64,000 nucleotides of DNA from Alphaproteobacteria bacterium (GCA_015062245.1 SUVA01000001.1:97254-161253), one strand, 5' to 3'; positions 1 to 10,168 are shown, counted from the stretch's first letter. Program-made: numbers and translations. The notes: generated by a model from the sequence alone, not told the origin.

Positions 1-436
1 CGGCCACAGAATCCACCACCAAAACGCTTAAAGTCCCTGAACGCACCAAAGTATCGGCGATTTCCAAAGCCTGTTCACCGGTATCGGGTTGTGAAATCAA
101 CAAATCATCAATTTTAACACCTAATTTACGGGCATAGCTGGGATCCAAAGCATGTTCGGCATCCACATAAGCGCAATTACCGCCCTGTTTTTGGGCTTCG
201 GCCACCACATGCAAGGCCAAAGTTGTTTTACCCGAACTTTCCGGTCCGTAAATTTCAATAATGCGCCCTTTGGGTAATCCCCCAATACCCAACGCCAAAT
301 CCAACCCCAATGAGCCGGTGGAAATGGCCGGCATATCCACGGCGTTTTCCTGTTGTCCCAAACGCATAATAGAGCCTTTACCAAAGGCCCGTTCAATTTG
401 TGCCACAGCGGCTTCTAATGCTTTGTCTTTTTCCAT
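1..436 (-). CDS. recA: RecA recombinase, N-terminal part (cut by window edge)
   Basis: This is the first 145 residues of RecA, the ATP-dependent strand-exchange protein of homologous recombination and the SOS response; the rest lies beyond base 1. The N-terminal helix ([20 protein letters not shown]) leads into the core, with Walker A GPESSGKT at about residues 64-71 and a Walker B-type strand (LSVLVVDS) near the window edge. The start at 436 has a good ribosome binding site (AAAGGAG) just upstream. It is divergent from rpsO. Identity is clear from the family motifs. Nothing can be said about its C-terminus or terminator. Confidence 0.97.
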   Translation of the reverse strand, partial: MEKDKALEAAVAQIERAFGKGSIMRLGQQENAVDMPAISTGSLGLDLALGIGGLPKGRIIEIYGPESSGKTTLALHVVAEAQKQGGNCAYVDAEHALDPSYARKLGVKIDDLLISQPDTGEQALEIADTLVRSGTLSVLVVDSVA

Positions 437-560
437 TTTTTGACTCCTTTGTTCTCGTTTTGTTCTCATTATATTTTATTTTTTTTGGGATTGCAAGCAG
501 TTTTTTTGAAAAATTTTTTAAAGGTTTTTTTAGGGGATTATTTCCACAGGAAAGAAAATC

Positions 561-589
561 TTGATTTTTGGGAAAAAATCGTGTATAAT
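561..589 (+). promoter_or_regulatory. Housekeeping promoter of rpsO-pnp
   Basis: TTGATT (561-566) and a perfect TATAAT (584-589) are separated by 17 bp. Transcription would begin near 596, giving a leader of about 105 nt before rpsO. The recA-rpsO gap (437-701) otherwise holds only AT-rich sequence and this leader. Confidence 0.75.
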
Positions 590-595
590 AAGGGC

Positions 596-701
596 GTTAT
601 CTTTTCAATGAAAACAGAAAAGACCTTACTGAACGATATCTCGGTTTGTGCCGATTCTGTGGGAGAAAAGAAACTTTAACGAAAAAATGAAAGGAAAAAA
701 G
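596..701 (+). promoter_or_regulatory. Structured rpsO 5' leader, possible S15 autoregulatory site
   Basis: The leader can fold with ACAGAA (614-619) pairing TTCTGT (655-660) around an inner hairpin TCGG/CCGA (641-654). Ribosomal protein S15 represses its own mRNA through leader structures in several bacterial groups. That this leader does so is inferred from position and foldability only. Confidence 0.35.
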
Positions 702-971
702 ATGTCGTTAACAAAAGAATTAAAGCAACAATTGATTAAAGAATATGCCGTCAAAGAAGGTGACACAGGCTCACCCGAAGTGCAAGTGGCTGTGTTGAGT
801 GCTGAAATTTCAGCCTTGTCCGCCCACTTGAAAAAACATCCCAAAGATGTGCATTCTGCCAAAGGTTTGAGCGGATTGGTGGCTAACCGTCGTCGCTTGT
901 TGACTTACTTAAAGAAAAATGATCAGGGCCGTTATGATGCTTTGGTCAAACGCTTGAAACTGCGCAAATAG
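702..971 (+). CDS. rpsO: 30S ribosomal protein S15
   Basis: This is an 89-residue S15, the usual family length. It binds 16S rRNA at the h20/h21/h22 junction early in 30S assembly. The four-helix family pattern is clear, including [11 protein letters not shown] near residues 22-32 and the LVANRRRLL segment. I chose the ATG at 702 ([10 protein letters not shown]) because AAAGGA lies just upstream and the product then has family length; in-frame ATGs at 648 and 687 would add non-homologous residues. pnp follows after a weak intergenic hairpin, the classic rpsO-pnp arrangement. Confidence 0.97.
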   Translation: MSLTKELKQQLIKEYAVKEGDTGSPEVQVAVLSAEISALSAHLKKHPKDVHSAKGLSGLVANRRRLLTYLKKNDQGRYDALVKRLKLRK

Positions 972-979
972 TTTCATTC

Positions 980-1010
980 AAGGGGGGCGTCAAGGGATGC
1001 CCTCCCTTTT
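980..1010 (+). terminator. rpsO-pnp intergenic hairpin, partial terminator or processing site
   Basis: AAGGGGGGC (980-988) pairs imperfectly with GCCCTCCCTT (999-1008) and is followed by a short T run. A terminator/RNase III site at this place is known in enterobacterial rpsO-pnp. Here it may let part of the transcripts continue into pnp, which has no obvious promoter of its own. Confidence 0.5.
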
Positions 1011-1036
1011 AATGTATGAATATGAAAGGAAAAAAT

Positions 1037-3241
1037 ATGAGCTTATTTACAACACATAAAAAAGAAATTACATGGGGGGGTAAAACATTATCCATTGAAA
1101 CCGGTAAAGTGGCCCGTCAGGCTGATGGTTCTATCATCGCCCGCTATGGCGATACCGAAGTGATTGCCACCGTTTGTGCCAGCAAAAAAACACCGGATAC
1201 TTTTGAAGATTTTATTCCGTTGACCGTGAATTATCAGGAAAAAACATATTCTGCCGGCTTGATTCCGGGCGGTTTTTTCAAACGTGAAGGTAAACCCAGC
1301 GAACATGAAGTATTGACCTCCCGTTTGATTGACAGACCTATTCGTCCTTTGTTTGTCAAAGGTTTTAATAACGAAACTCAGGTCGTTTGTACTTTGATTT
1401 CTTATGACAAAAAAACACAGGCCGATATTTTGGCCATGATTGCGGCCAGTGCGGCTTTGACCATTTCCGGCTTGCCTTTCTTGGGCCCGATTGCCGGCGC
1501 CCGTATCGGTTATATTGACGGTGAATATGTGTTGAATCCGAACGTTGCCCAAATGAAAAACAGCCAATTGGATTTGGTTGTGGCCGGCACCCGTGAAGGT
1601 GTGTTGATGGTTGAATCCGAAGCCCAAGAATTATCCGAAGAAGTGATGTTGGGCGCTGTTGAATTCGGTCATGAATCATTAAAACCCGTGATTGATATGA
1701 TTATTTCTTTGGCCGAAGAATGTGCCAAAGATCCATGGGAAGTGAAAGCTGAACCGGCCGAATATGCCGTTGTTCGCAACGAAATCAAAGAAAAATTGGG
1801 TGCCAAAATTGAACAGGCTTATCAAATTCACAACAAATTGGAACGCCAAAATCAATTGGCTGTTTTGCGTGAAGAAGCCGCTCAATTATTTGAAGGTAAA
1901 GAAGCCGAATTGGCCATCTATGAAAAAGTTTTCCATGAATTGGAAGCCCGCACCGTGCGTGATTCCATTTTGGCCGGTAATCCACGTATTGACGGTCGTG
2001 ATACAAAAACAGTTCGCCCCATTGAAACAGAAGTGGCCCTGTTGCCAAAAGCACATGGTTCCGCTTTATTCACCCGTGGTGAAACTCAGGCGATGGTTGT
2101 CACAACTTTGGGAACGGCTGATGATGAACAAATCGTGGACAGTTTGAATGGTGAATATTCCGAATCATTCTTGTTGCATTATAACTTCCCGCCGTTTTCG
2201 GTTGGTGAAGTGGGCCGTATGGGATCACCGGGGCGTCGTGAAATCGGGCACGGTAAATTGGCATGGCGTGCCATTCATCCGATGTTACCAACCAAAGAAG
2301 AATTTCCCTATACCATCCGTGTGGTATCGGATATTATGGAATCCAACGGTTCATCATCTATGGCCACGGTTTGCGGTTCCACTTTGTCTTTGATGGATGC
2401 GGGTGTGCCAATGAAAAAGCCGGTGGCCGGTATTGCCATGGGTTTGATTAAAGAAGGTGAAAAGTTTGCTGTTTTGACCGATATCTTGGGTGATGAAGAC
2501 CACTTGGGCGATATGGACTTTAAAGTGGCCGGCACCAAAGACGGTGTAACAGCTTTACAAATGGATATTAAAATCACATCCATCACACCTGAAATTATGA
2601 AGATTGCTTTGAATCAGGCGCATGAAGGGCGTATGCATATCTTGGGCAAAATGGCCGAATCCATTGCCGAACCCCGTTCGGATATCAGCCCCAACGCCCC
2701 ACGTATTCAATCTTTTGCCATCAACAAAGACAAGATTCGTGATGTGATTGGTACAGGTGGTAAAGTCATTCGTGAAATCACCGAAAAAACAGGTGCCAAA
2801 GTGGATATTACCGATGACGGTATCGTGTCGGTGGCCGCTGTGGATGGTGAGGCCGGTAAAGCCGCCGTTGATTGGATTAAATCCATTGTGGCTGAACCTG
2901 AAATGGGTAAAATTTATGATGGTACAGTTGTTAAATTGATGGACTTTGGTGCTTTTGTGAACTTTATGCCCAACCGTGATGGCTTGGTGCATATTTCCGA
3001 AGTTCGCCCCGAACGTATCAGCAAAATTGCCGATGTGTTAAAGGAAGGCGACAAAGTCAAAGTCAAAATGACAGGATTTGAAAAAGGCAAAATCCGCCTG
3101 TCCATGAAATGGATTAATCAGGAAACGGGCGAAGAAATACCTCACGAAGAAAAATCCAAAAAAGAACATAAGGAAAAGAAGGCCGAAGAAGTTCAACAAC
3201 AACCCGTTGAAGAATTGGCCGAAATTTTACCGAATGTTTAA
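1037..3241 (+). CDS. pnp: Polyribonucleotide nucleotidyltransferase (PNPase)
   Basis: This 734-residue trimeric 3'-5' phosphorolytic exoribonuclease degrades mRNA and quality-controls RNA. Domain order is RNase PH 1 (about 10-145, with [17 protein letters not shown]), an all-helical linker, RNase PH 2 (about 310-540, with [11 protein letters not shown] and [12 protein letters not shown]), KH (about 555-615, with IGTGGKVIR) and S1 (about 623-692, starting [17 protein letters not shown]). A charged Lys/Glu tail follows, where other PNPases carry RNase E or helicase contacts. The ATG at 1037 (MSLFTTHKK) has AAAGGA eight bases upstream; an ATG at 1016 would put that site inside the gene. Confidence 0.97.
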   Translation: MSLFTTHKKEITWGGKTLSIETGKVARQADGSIIARYGDTEVIATVCASKKTPDTFEDFIPLTVNYQEKTYSAGLIPGGFFKREGKPSEHEVLTSRLIDRPIRPLFVKGFNNETQVVCTLISYDKKTQADILAMIAASAALTISGLPFLGPIAGARIGYIDGEYVLNPNVAQMKNSQLDLVVAGTREGVLMVESEAQELSEEVMLGAVEFGHESLKPVIDMIISLAEECAKDPWEVKAEPAEYAVVRNEIKEKLGAKIEQAYQIHNKLERQNQLAVLREEAAQLFEGKEAELAIYEKVFHELEARTVRDSILAGNPRIDGRDTKTVRPIETEVALLPKAHGSALFTRGETQAMVVTTLGTADDEQIVDSLNGEYSESFLLHYNFPPFSVGEVGRMGSPGRREIGHGKLAWRAIHPMLPTKEEFPYTIRVVSDIMESNGSSSMATVCGSTLSLMDAGVPMKKPVAGIAMGLIKEGEKFAVLTDILGDEDHLGDMDFKVAGTKDGVTALQMDIKITSITPEIMKIALNQAHEGRMHILGKMAESIAEPRSDISPNAPRIQSFAINKDKIRDVIGTGGKVIREITEKTGAKVDITDDGIVSVAAVDGEAGKAAVDWIKSIVAEPEMGKIYDGTVVKLMDFGAFVNFMPNRDGLVHISEVRPERISKIADVLKEGDKVKVKMTGFEKGKIRLSMKWINQETGEEIPHEEKSKKEHKEKKAEEVQQQPVEELAEILPNV

Positions 3242-3264
3242 TGAAAGCTTTTGAATAAAAAATC

Positions 3265-3294
3265 AGCCCCGATAATTTCGGGGTTGTTTTTTTT
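3265..3294 (+). terminator. Rho-independent terminator of pnp
   Basis: A CCCCGA/TCGGGG stem with a short AT loop is followed by TTGTTTTTTTT, 25 bp after the pnp stop. Confidence 0.85.
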
Positions 3295-3419
3295 ATCACA
3301 TAATCGGCTTGGCGAGATTGTGAAAATCTGACGTTTTTCATCCCTACGGGACCGCCTGTCGGCGTCTTTCGCTTCGCTCACCGAACTCACTGCGTGGCTC
3401 TCATCTGCCTAAATCACAA

Positions 3420-3443
3420 CAAAAAACCGACCTTTCGGACGGT
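3420..3443 (-). terminator. Terminator of tRNA-Arg
   Basis: Read on the minus strand, ACCGTCC pairs GGTCGGT (one mismatch) around a GAAA loop and runs into six Us, directly after the tRNA CCA end. The gap 3295-3419 contains no gene; part of it is GC-richer than its surroundings and includes a 12-bp copy of the tRNA 3' region (see findings). Confidence 0.75.
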
Positions 3444-3448
3444 ATTTT

Positions 3449-3525
3449 TGGCGTGCTTGGCGAGATTCGAACTCACGACCTTCGCCTTCGGAGGGCGACA
3501 CTCTATCCAGCTGAGCTACAAGCAC
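3449..3525 (-). tRNA. tRNA-Arg (anticodon CCG)
   Basis: The minus strand folds into a full cloverleaf: acceptor GTGCTTG/CAAGCAC, D-arm GCTC..GAGT, anticodon loop CTCCGAA giving anticodon CCG (reads CGG), T-arm with TTCGAAT. Discriminator G and the CCA end are encoded. The 77 nt span includes CCA. Confidence 0.95.
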
Positions 3526-3573
3526 AAAAGATGATTGTATTATACACGCATCATTAAAAATAATCAAGTCTTT

Positions 3574-4362
3574 TTAATCTTGATAGGGGGGATACGTATA
3601 ACCTTTGGGGGATAATGTAAAGATTTCATATCCGTCTTCGGTGATGCCGACCGTATGTTCAAATTGGGCGGACAAGCCTTTATCCCGTGTAACGGTTGTC
3701 CATCCGTCCTGTAAAGTCAAAGTATCACCTGAGCCTGTATTGACCATGGGTTCCACCGTAAAAACCAAGCCAGGGACCAACTTGATACCTTTACCACGAA
3801 CACCATAATTTAATACATTCGGCGCACCATGAAAAACACGACCGATACCATGACCGCAATAATCATGAACGGTTGAAAAACCTTCGGCATTGGCAACTTC
3901 TTCCATCACGGCACCAATATCTCCGGTTGTTTTGTTGGGACCGGCCTGTTGAATGCCTGCCATCATTGTTTGATAAGTTGTTTCAACCAAACGTTTGGCT
4001 TTGACGGAAGGTTTTCCCACATAATACATGCGTGAGGTATCACCATACCAACCATTCACAATTACCGTTACATCTATATTGATAATATCGCCGGATTTTA
4101 GGATTTTATCAGCCGAAGGGATTCCATGACAAATCACATGATTGGGCGAAATACAGGTGCATTTGGGATAACCATGATAACCACGACAAGCTGTTCGCCC
4201 GCCATTTTTTTTGATAAATTCATCCATTAAATCATCCAAAGCTTCGGTGGAAACACCGGGTTTCACAAACGGCGTAATATAATCCAAAGTTTCGGCCGCC
4301 AAGCGTCCTGCTTTACGCAAACCCGAAAAATCTTTTAAAGAATAAATTGTCAAATCACTCAT
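3574..4362 (-). CDS. map: Methionine aminopeptidase, type I
   Basis: This 262-residue cytosolic metalloprotease removes the initiator Met from nascent proteins. Pita-bread-fold ligands are visible: Asp in NIDVTV and GDTSRM, His in CGHGIGRVFH, and Glu in FTVEP and QFEHTVGI. The conserved HVICHGIP segment is present. I chose the ATG at 4362 (MSDLTIYS). No ribosome binding site precedes it, but a promoter -10 ends 7 nt upstream, which fits a leaderless mRNA. A longer in-frame start at 4446 would add 28 hydrophobic residues not typical of the family. Confidence 0.95.
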   Translation of the reverse strand: MSDLTIYSLKDFSGLRKAGRLAAETLDYITPFVKPGVSTEALDDLMDEFIKKNGGRTACRGYHGYPKCTCISPNHVICHGIPSADKILKSGDIINIDVTVIVNGWYGDTSRMYYVGKPSVKAKRLVETTYQTMMAGIQQAGPNKTTGDIGAVMEEVANAEGFSTVHDYCGHGIGRVFHGAPNVLNYGVRGKGIKLVPGLVFTVEPMVNTGSGDTLTLQDGWTTVTRDKGLSAQFEHTVGITEDGYEIFTLSPKGYTYPPYQD

Positions 4363-4369
4363 GTGAATA

Positions 4370-4398
4370 ATTATGACATTTTTTACATCAAAAATCAA
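4370..4398 (-). promoter_or_regulatory. Promoter of map, predicted leaderless transcript
   Basis: TTGATT (4393-4398) and CATAAT (4370-4375) are spaced 17 bp, and only 7 nt separate the -10 from the map ATG. The expected +1 is therefore the A of the start codon or its neighbour. Confidence 0.6.
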
Positions 4399-4405
4399 CA
4401 GGATT

Positions 4406-4609
4406 TTATTTATCCGGATAAATGATTTGACCGGTATCATTATCAATAATCAACCAATCGGAATTATCTGATGAGGTTTGTTGTTTTTGAAAGTCCTGAC
4501 ACATATTAAAAAAATCACATGAAACACGGTGATTCCATAAAATAAAGTTGGGATTTTCTGATATATTTTCGCTGTTGTTTTCTTTTTCACCATGATTATC
4601 ATGTTTCAT
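4406..4609 (-). CDS. Small hypothetical protein
   Basis: This open frame of 67 residues is strongly polar and Asn/Ser-rich (MKHDNHGEKENN...) with no membrane segment. The C-terminal SDWLIIDNDTGQIIYPDK resembles a small beta hairpin. The ATG at 4609 follows AAAGG at a good distance. It lies upstream of map on the same strand, 43 bp away, but map has its own promoter in between. No family is recognised; it could be a real accessory ORF or chance. Confidence 0.45.
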   Translation of the reverse strand: MKHDNHGEKENNSENISENPNFILWNHRVSCDFFNMCQDFQKQQTSSDNSDWLIIDNDTGQIIYPDK

Positions 4610-4739
4610 TTGTTGCCTTTCGCTATACACCTATTAAAAGAATAAAAAGCTAATATATACAACTTTTAAACGAAAAACAAGTTGAAAATCAAAAAAAATA
4701 ATCCTATGTAAAAAAAGTCCATTTAACAAAGGAGGAAAT

Positions 4740-4949
4740 ATGAATTGGATTACAAAAACTTGTTTGCTATTGATGGCAATCGGCGGTTTAAACTGGGGAT
4801 TGGTCGGCATCTTTAATTTTGATTTGGTGGCCTTTTTGTTCGGGCCAATGAGCGTCCTTTCCCGTGTTGTTTATACCTTGGTCGGTATTGCCACGATTTG
4901 GGCAATCATTGATTATTTTTATTCACCCAAAATAATGGTTGAAGAATAA
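4740..4949 (+). CDS. DUF378 family small membrane protein
   Basis: This 69-residue protein has two transmembrane helices (about 4-30 and 38-60). The family-typical opening is visible: L..IGGLNWGLVGIFNFDLVAFLFG, followed by S-R-V-V-Y-T-L-V-G. The function of DUF378/YuzA proteins is unknown. A very strong ribosome binding site (AAAGGAGG) precedes the ATG, and a terminator follows directly, so it is monocistronic. The family call rests on the GGLNWGLVG pattern. Confidence 0.85.
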   Translation: MNWITKTCLLLMAIGGLNWGLVGIFNFDLVAFLFGPMSVLSRVVYTLVGIATIWAIIDYFYSPKIMVEE

Positions 4950-4954
4950 AAACA

Positions 4955-4981
4955 AAAAGCCACCAAATCGGTGGCTTTTTT
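4955..4981 (+). terminator. Bidirectional terminator between DUF378 gene and gatB
   Basis: AAAAAGCCACC pairs GGTGGCTTTTT across a 5-nt loop. A runs on one side and T runs on the other let it serve both converging transcripts. Confidence 0.85.
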
Positions 4982-5026
4982 ATTATTTAAAATTAAACCT
5001 TAATCACAAATTAGTGTTTTCATCCC

Positions 5027-6478
5027 CTATCCGTTCAGTTTTTTGTTCAAAATCTGATTGGCCAAAGCGGGGTTGGCTTTACCCTGACTGGCCTTCATAA
5101 TCTGACCGACCAACCAACCTTTTAACTTATCTTTACCGGCTTTGATTTCAGCCACCTGAGTCGGATTGGCCGCCATCACTTCGTCCACAATCTTTTCAAT
5201 GGCACCGGTATCGGTTGTTTGTTTTAAACCTTTTTCTTCCACAATGGTATTAGGGGCTTTACCCGTTTCAATCATCAATTGGAAAACATCTTTGGCAATT
5301 TTGCCGGAAATGGTATTATCCTCAATCAATCCCACCAAAGCACCCAAGTTCACGGCTGTAATCGGACTTTTTGAAATCGGCAAACATTCTTTGTTCAAAT
5401 AGGCAAACAAATCACCCATCACCCAGTTGGCCACTTTTTTGGCATCATGACCTTTGGCCGCCGTTTCAAAATAGTTGGCTGTTTCCATGTCGGCCGTCAA
5501 CACACCGGCATCATAGGCCGGCAAACCCAATTCACCGATATAGCGGGCTTTTTTGGCCTCAGGCAATTCAGGCAGGTTCTTGCGGATATTTTCAATATAT
5601 TCATCCGTCAAAACAACCGGCAACAAATCAGGATCAGGAAAATAGCGATAATCGTTGGCGTTTTCTTTGCCACGCATCGGGCGTGTTTCACCGTTGTCCG
5701 AATCATACAGGCGGGTTTCTTGTTTCACCTGACCGCCATTTTCGTAAATTTCAATTTGGCGTTTGGCTTCCACCTCAATGGCATGCATCACAAAACGCAC
5801 AGAGTTCACGTTCTTCACTTCGGCACGGGTACGCAAAGCCGTATCGCCCACCGGACGCACAGAAACGTTCACATCACAACGCATAGAGCCTTCATCCATA
5901 TTACCGTCACAGGTCCCCAAAGCACGCACAATCGCCCGTAATTGACGCAGATATTCGCCCGCTTCTTCGGGGGAACGCATATCCGGTTTGGACACAATTT
6001 CCATCAAACCGACACCCGCACGATTCAAGTCAATAAATGTTTTTGTGGGACTCATATCATGGATGGATTTACCGGCATCTTGTTCCAAATGCAATCTTTC
6101 AACACCGATTTTGCGTGTGCCTTCGGATGTTGTTACTTCAATAAAACCTTCACCGACAACCGGGTGATAAAGCTGTGAAATCTGATACCCTTGGGGCAAG
6201 TCCGCATAAAAATAGTTTTTGCGGTCAAAGCGTGAATATTTGTTGATTTGGGCGTTCAATCCCATACCTGTTTTCACGCACTGTTCAATACATTTTTCGT
6301 TGACCTTGGGCAACATACCCGGAAAGCCCGCATCAATAAATGACACATGCGTATTTTGTTCACCGCCGAAAACAGCACTGGCACCCGAAAACACTTTGGC
6401 ATTGGATAAAATTTCGCAATGCACTTCCAATCCGATAACCAATTCCCAGTCGGTTGTTTGACCATGTATTGTGTACAT
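5027..6478 (-). CDS. gatB: Asp-tRNA(Asn)/Glu-tRNA(Gln) amidotransferase subunit B
   Basis: This 483-residue tRNA-binding and kinase subunit of GatCAB phosphorylates mischarged Glu-tRNA(Gln) or Asp-tRNA(Asn) before transamidation. The N-terminal cradle ([13 protein letters not shown]) carries family motifs such as [13 protein letters not shown] and [14 protein letters not shown] [12 protein letters not shown] helical and YqeY-like tail (about 330-483) ends in [16 protein letters not shown]. It is the last gene of gatC-gatA-gatB, one base after gatA. The complex implies that this organism makes Gln-tRNA and/or Asn-tRNA indirectly. Confidence 0.97.
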   Translation of the reverse strand: MYTIHGQTTDWELVIGLEVHCEILSNAKVFSGASAVFGGEQNTHVSFIDAGFPGMLPKVNEKCIEQCVKTGMGLNAQINKYSRFDRKNYFYADLPQGYQISQLYHPVVGEGFIEVTTSEGTRKIGVERLHLEQDAGKSIHDMSPTKTFIDLNRAGVGLMEIVSKPDMRSPEEAGEYLRQLRAIVRALGTCDGNMDEGSMRCDVNVSVRPVGDTALRTRAEVKNVNSVRFVMHAIEVEAKRQIEIYENGGQVKQETRLYDSDNGETRPMRGKENANDYRYFPDPDLLPVVLTDEYIENIRKNLPELPEAKKARYIGELGLPAYDAGVLTADMETANYFETAAKGHDAKKVANWVMGDLFAYLNKECLPISKSPITAVNLGALVGLIEDNTISGKIAKDVFQLMIETGKAPNTIVEEKGLKQTTDTGAIEKIVDEVMAANPTQVAEIKAGKDKLKGWLVGQIMKASQGKANPALANQILNKKLNG

Positions 6479-6479
6479 C

Positions 6480-7946
6480 TTATTCTCCTTTCACCCGACG
6501 GGGTAATTTATCAAAGTTGGCCTGTTTTTCCAAAACATCAGCAATTTGGAAAATACCGCTTTCATCAAAATGACGGCCCAGTAATTGCAAACCAATCGGC
6601 AAACCGTTGGATGACAGCCCAACCGGCAAAGAAATACCGGGGATTCCCGCCAAGCTGGCCGGTGTGGTAAAGACGTCACCCAAATAAACATCCACCGGTT
6701 TCATTTGCTTTAAGGCTTCGGCTGACAAAGCCGGTGTCGGTGCTGCCGGTGTTAAAATAGCATCCACCTGTTTAAAGGCCTCCACAAAATCATTATAAAT
6801 TAAACGGCGCACACGTTGGGCCCGTGTATAATAGGCATCATAAAAACCGGCCGACAGCACAAATGTTCCCAACAAAATACGGCGAACAACTTCATCACCG
6901 AAACCATCCGTACGGGAATTTTCATATAACTCGTCCAAGTTCTTACCTTCCACACGGGTGGTATAACGCACACCGTCATAACGTGATAAATTGGAACTGG
7001 CTTCGGCACAGGCCACAATGTAATAAACCGGCAAAGCATATTTTGTGTGGGGCAAAGAAATATCCACAATTTCGGCACCGGCATCACGCAAAAATTGAAT
7101 GCCTTTATCCCAAACGGCCGCCACATCCGGATTTAAACCATCGGGGCGATATTCTTTGGGAATACCGATTTTTTTGCCACGAATATCACCGCTCAAAGCC
7201 TGGGTATAATCGGGTACAGGAACATTGGCGACCGTAGAATCTTTTTCATCATAACCGGCCATCGCCTGCAACATTAAAGCACAATCACGCACAGAACGGG
7301 CCATCGGACCTGCCTGATCCAACGAACTGGCAAAGGCCACAATACCATAGCGTGAACAACGACCATAGGTGGGTTTAATACCCGTTACACCGCAAAAGCT
7401 GGCCGGTTGACGAATAGAACCGCCTGTATCGGAACCGGTGGCCCCCATACAAAGTCCGGCACCAACGGCAGCGGCCGAACCGCCCGAAGAACCACCGGGA
7501 ACCAAATCCAAATTCCATGGGTTTTTTGTGGCACCAAAATAACTGGTCAAAGTGGAACCGCCCATGGCGAATTGGTCTGTATTTAATTTACCCAACATGA
7601 CCGAACCGGCATCTTTTAATTTTTGCGAAACGGTGGATTCATAAGGTGGCACAAAGTTTGATAAAATCTTACTGGCCGCTGTGGTACGCACACCCTTTGT
7701 GCAATATAAATCTTTGTTGGCCACAGGAATGCCCTCCAATAAACCGACACGACCGGCACGGCGGCGTTCATCGGATTGTTTGGCCTGTTCCAAAGCCAAC
7801 TCGGGTGTTTCGGTAATATAAGCATTTAAAACACGCCCTTTGGCCATTTCCTCAATATGGGCCCGTGTTAAATCAACGGATGAAATTTCACCTTTGTTTA
7901 ATTTATCCAAAGCCTCACTGATTGTTAAATTGATTAAATCTGTCAT
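6480..7946 (-). CDS. gatA: Asp-tRNA(Asn)/Glu-tRNA(Gln) amidotransferase subunit A
   Basis: This 488-residue amidase subunit hydrolyses glutamine and feeds ammonia to GatB. It is an amidase-signature enzyme with the Ser-cisSer-Lys triad: Lys in [12 protein letters not shown] (about residue 77), the glycine/serine stretch [10 protein letters not shown] (about 150-160), and the nucleophile Ser in [12 protein letters not shown] (about 170-180). The ATG overlaps the gatC stop by one base (TAATG), so translation is probably coupled. Confidence 0.97.
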   Translation of the reverse strand: MTDLINLTISEALDKLNKGEISSVDLTRAHIEEMAKGRVLNAYITETPELALEQAKQSDERRRAGRVGLLEGIPVANKDLYCTKGVRTTAASKILSNFVPPYESTVSQKLKDAGSVMLGKLNTDQFAMGGSTLTSYFGATKNPWNLDLVPGGSSGGSAAAVGAGLCMGATGSDTGGSIRQPASFCGVTGIKPTYGRCSRYGIVAFASSLDQAGPMARSVRDCALMLQAMAGYDEKDSTVANVPVPDYTQALSGDIRGKKIGIPKEYRPDGLNPDVAAVWDKGIQFLRDAGAEIVDISLPHTKYALPVYYIVACAEASSNLSRYDGVRYTTRVEGKNLDELYENSRTDGFGDEVVRRILLGTFVLSAGFYDAYYTRAQRVRRLIYNDFVEAFKQVDAILTPAAPTPALSAEALKQMKPVDVYLGDVFTTPASLAGIPGISLPVGLSSNGLPIGLQLLGRHFDESGIFQIADVLEKQANFDKLPRRVKGE

Positions 7947-8233
7947 TATTCCACCACCTTTGGCACAACATAAAAACCTTGAACGGATTCGGGGGCATTG
8001 GCCATTAAATCAGCTTGCTGACCACCCTCGGTTACCACATCTTGACGCATGGGGGCAATACCTTGGGTGACGGACACCAAAGGTTCCACACCTTCAATAT
8101 CCACCTGTTTTAATTGTTCCACCCAATCTAAAATACTTTGTAAATCGTTTAAGATTTTACCTTCACGTTCGGCGGGCAACTTTAACCGTGCCAACCATGA
8201 TAAATTTTGAATTGTTTGTTGGTTCAAGGCCAT
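7946..8233 (-). CDS. gatC: Asp-tRNA(Asn)/Glu-tRNA(Gln) amidotransferase subunit C
   Basis: This 95-residue scaffold subunit wraps around the GatA-GatB interface. Family features are the opening helix ([24 protein letters not shown]), followed by V.PL.S.T and a short Asp-free C-terminal strand ending in FYVVPKVVE. It is the first gene of the gatCAB operon. AAAGGAG lies upstream of the ATG at 8233, and there is a strong promoter at 8260-8288. Confidence 0.93.
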   Translation of the reverse strand: MALNQQTIQNLSWLARLKLPAEREGKILNDLQSILDWVEQLKQVDIEGVEPLVSVTQGIAPMRQDVVTEGGQQADLMANAPESVQGFYVVPKVVE

Positions 8234-8259
8234 TTTTACTCCTTTTTTAAATGTGGCAA

Positions 8260-8288
8260 AGTATAACCTTTTTTTACAAAAAAGTCAA
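8260..8288 (-). promoter_or_regulatory. Promoter of gatCAB
   Basis: On the minus strand TTGACT (8283-8288), a 17-bp spacer and TATACT (8260-8265) predict a start near 8253 and a 20-nt leader carrying the gatC ribosome binding site. Confidence 0.75.
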
Positions 8289-8319
8289 ACTGAATAATGC
8301 GCTTTAAAAAAGAAAAGTT

Positions 8320-10149
8320 TTATTTCATCATCAACTGAATCAGCCGGCGATTAAAATCAGACGGGTTGGGCAAATTTTCACCTTCAGCCAACAACGCCTG
8401 ATCATATAACAGATGAATGATATTATCTGAATCCTCGCCAGTTAAATCGGCCAGTTTGTGAATCAACGGATGGCGTGGATTGATTTGCAAAATTCGGGTG
8501 CTTTCAAAGGCTGTTTTTTGCCCATGTGCACGCATTAAACGTTCCAAATGCAAACTCATTTGCCCTGCCCCAGTTATCAAAGAAACCGCCGAATCTGTTA
8601 AACGTTCGGTCAGTTTAACTTCTTTGACTTTATCGCCCAAAACAGATTTTATATGCGCCAACAATTTATCGGCTTTATCTTTGGATAAAGCATCACCTTT
8701 GGCCTCAACGGGTTTTATTTTTTCCAATTCATCACCGGCCTGTTGCACAGGGATAAATTTATGTCCGTCAAATTCGGGATAAGTATTTGTCCAAAATTCA
8801 TCCACCGGATCGGTCAATAATAAAACTTCTATACCACGGGCTTTTAATCCTTCCAATTGAGGGCTGGAACGCAAAGATTCCAAATGTGATCCTGTTAAAT
8901 AATAGATGTTTTTTTGTTCAGGTTTCATACGTAAAACATAATCGGCCAAAGAGGTTAAATCATCCCCGTTTGTGGAATAAAAACGGCAAAGTTTGGCAAT
9001 TTCTTCACGATTTTCACTGGGTTCATACAGGCCTTCTTTTAACACCACACCAAAGCTTTTCCAAAAGGTTTGATATTCTTCGGATTTTTCGGCACGCTTA
9101 TTTAAAGCCGATAAAATCTTTTTTACCAAGCCTTGTTTGATTTTCGTCAAAACAGGTGTTTGTTGCAACATTTCACGGCTGACATTCAACGGCAAATCCT
9201 TGGTATCAATCACACCGGTCATAAATCGCAACCAATAGGGCATAATATCAGGAATATCATTGGAAATAAAGACCTGATTGACATACAGGCTGACATTCGT
9301 GGGCTTATCGGGTTGGAACAAAGTATGGGGCGCTTCGGTCGGAATAAACATCAAGGCCGTGTAATCAATCACGCCTTCCACATGAAGGTGTAAAGTTTCC
9401 CATGGTGTATCAAAAGCATGGGATACAGATTGATAAAAATCTTTATATTGTGTTTGGTCAATTTCAGATTTCGGACGCATCCATAGGGCTGAACCCGCAT
9501 TGATTTTTTCTTCCTTTTTATCTTCGGTTAAATAAATCGGGAAAGGCACAAAATCGCTGTATTGTTTAATCAAATGACGCAAACGGAAAGCATCCAAAAA
9601 TTCGCTTTCATCCTTTTTCAAATGCAAAATAACGGATGTGCCGACTGGGGCCGAATCATCGGATTCAATGGTATAAGAACCGGCTCCATTGCTTTGCCAC
9701 AACCACCCCTGCTCTTCACCGGCTTTACGGGTGCGCACCTGAACTTTATCGGCCACCATAAAGCTGGCATAAAAACCCACACCAAACTGACCGATTAAAG
9801 CCATATCTTTTTGTTTGTCGCCCGATAAGGATTTAAAAAATTCGGCTGATCCCGAACGGGCAATCGTTCCCAAGTGATTGACCAAGTCATCATGATTCAT
9901 ACCGATACCGTTATCGGTGATGGTCAAAGTCCCCGCTTTTTTATCGGGTGTAATTGTCAATCTTAAAGCGCCCGCTTTGGCCGTCCATTCGGGATGGGTG
10001 AGTCCTGCATAGCGCAATTTTTCACACGCATCCGCACCGTTGGAAATCAGCTCACGCAAAAAGATTTCCTTATCCGAATAAAGCGAATGAATCACAATAT
10101 CCAAAACTTTGGCAACTTCGGCCTGAAATTCAATTGTTTCTTGGGTCAT
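8320..10149 (-). CDS. htpG: Chaperone HtpG (bacterial Hsp90)
   Basis: This 609-residue dimeric ATP-dependent chaperone has its N-terminal GHKL ATPase motifs in place: ELISNGADACEKLRY (N box), DNGIGM (G1) and GQFGVGFYASFMV (G2). Middle-domain hallmarks include PLNVSREMLQQ; the C-terminal dimerisation domain ends in a bacterial-type tail without MEEVD. The ATG at 10149 (MTQETIEFQ) has AAGGA upstream; an in-frame start at 10305 would add 52 unrelated residues and cross the heat-shock promoter. Confidence 0.97.
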   Translation of the reverse strand: MTQETIEFQAEVAKVLDIVIHSLYSDKEIFLRELISNGADACEKLRYAGLTHPEWTAKAGALRLTITPDKKAGTLTITDNGIGMNHDDLVNHLGTIARSGSAEFFKSLSGDKQKDMALIGQFGVGFYASFMVADKVQVRTRKAGEEQGWLWQSNGAGSYTIESDDSAPVGTSVILHLKKDESEFLDAFRLRHLIKQYSDFVPFPIYLTEDKKEEKINAGSALWMRPKSEIDQTQYKDFYQSVSHAFDTPWETLHLHVEGVIDYTALMFIPTEAPHTLFQPDKPTNVSLYVNQVFISNDIPDIMPYWLRFMTGVIDTKDLPLNVSREMLQQTPVLTKIKQGLVKKILSALNKRAEKSEEYQTFWKSFGVVLKEGLYEPSENREEIAKLCRFYSTNGDDLTSLADYVLRMKPEQKNIYYLTGSHLESLRSSPQLEGLKARGIEVLLLTDPVDEFWTNTYPEFDGHKFIPVQQAGDELEKIKPVEAKGDALSKDKADKLLAHIKSVLGDKVKEVKLTERLTDSAVSLITGAGQMSLHLERLMRAHGQKTAFESTRILQINPRHPLIHKLADLTGEDSDNIIHLLYDQALLAEGENLPNPSDFNRRLIQLMMK

Positions 10150-10168
10150 TTTTATATCCTTTCCTTGA

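Noticed and set aside
440..679. Open frame in the recA-rpsO gap
   Set aside because: It crosses the rpsO promoter and leader, has low-complexity hydrophobic sequence and no homology cue.
1088..1627. Antisense open frame of 179 codons in pnp
   Set aside because: Shadow of the strongly conserved pnp coding strand; no initiation signals.
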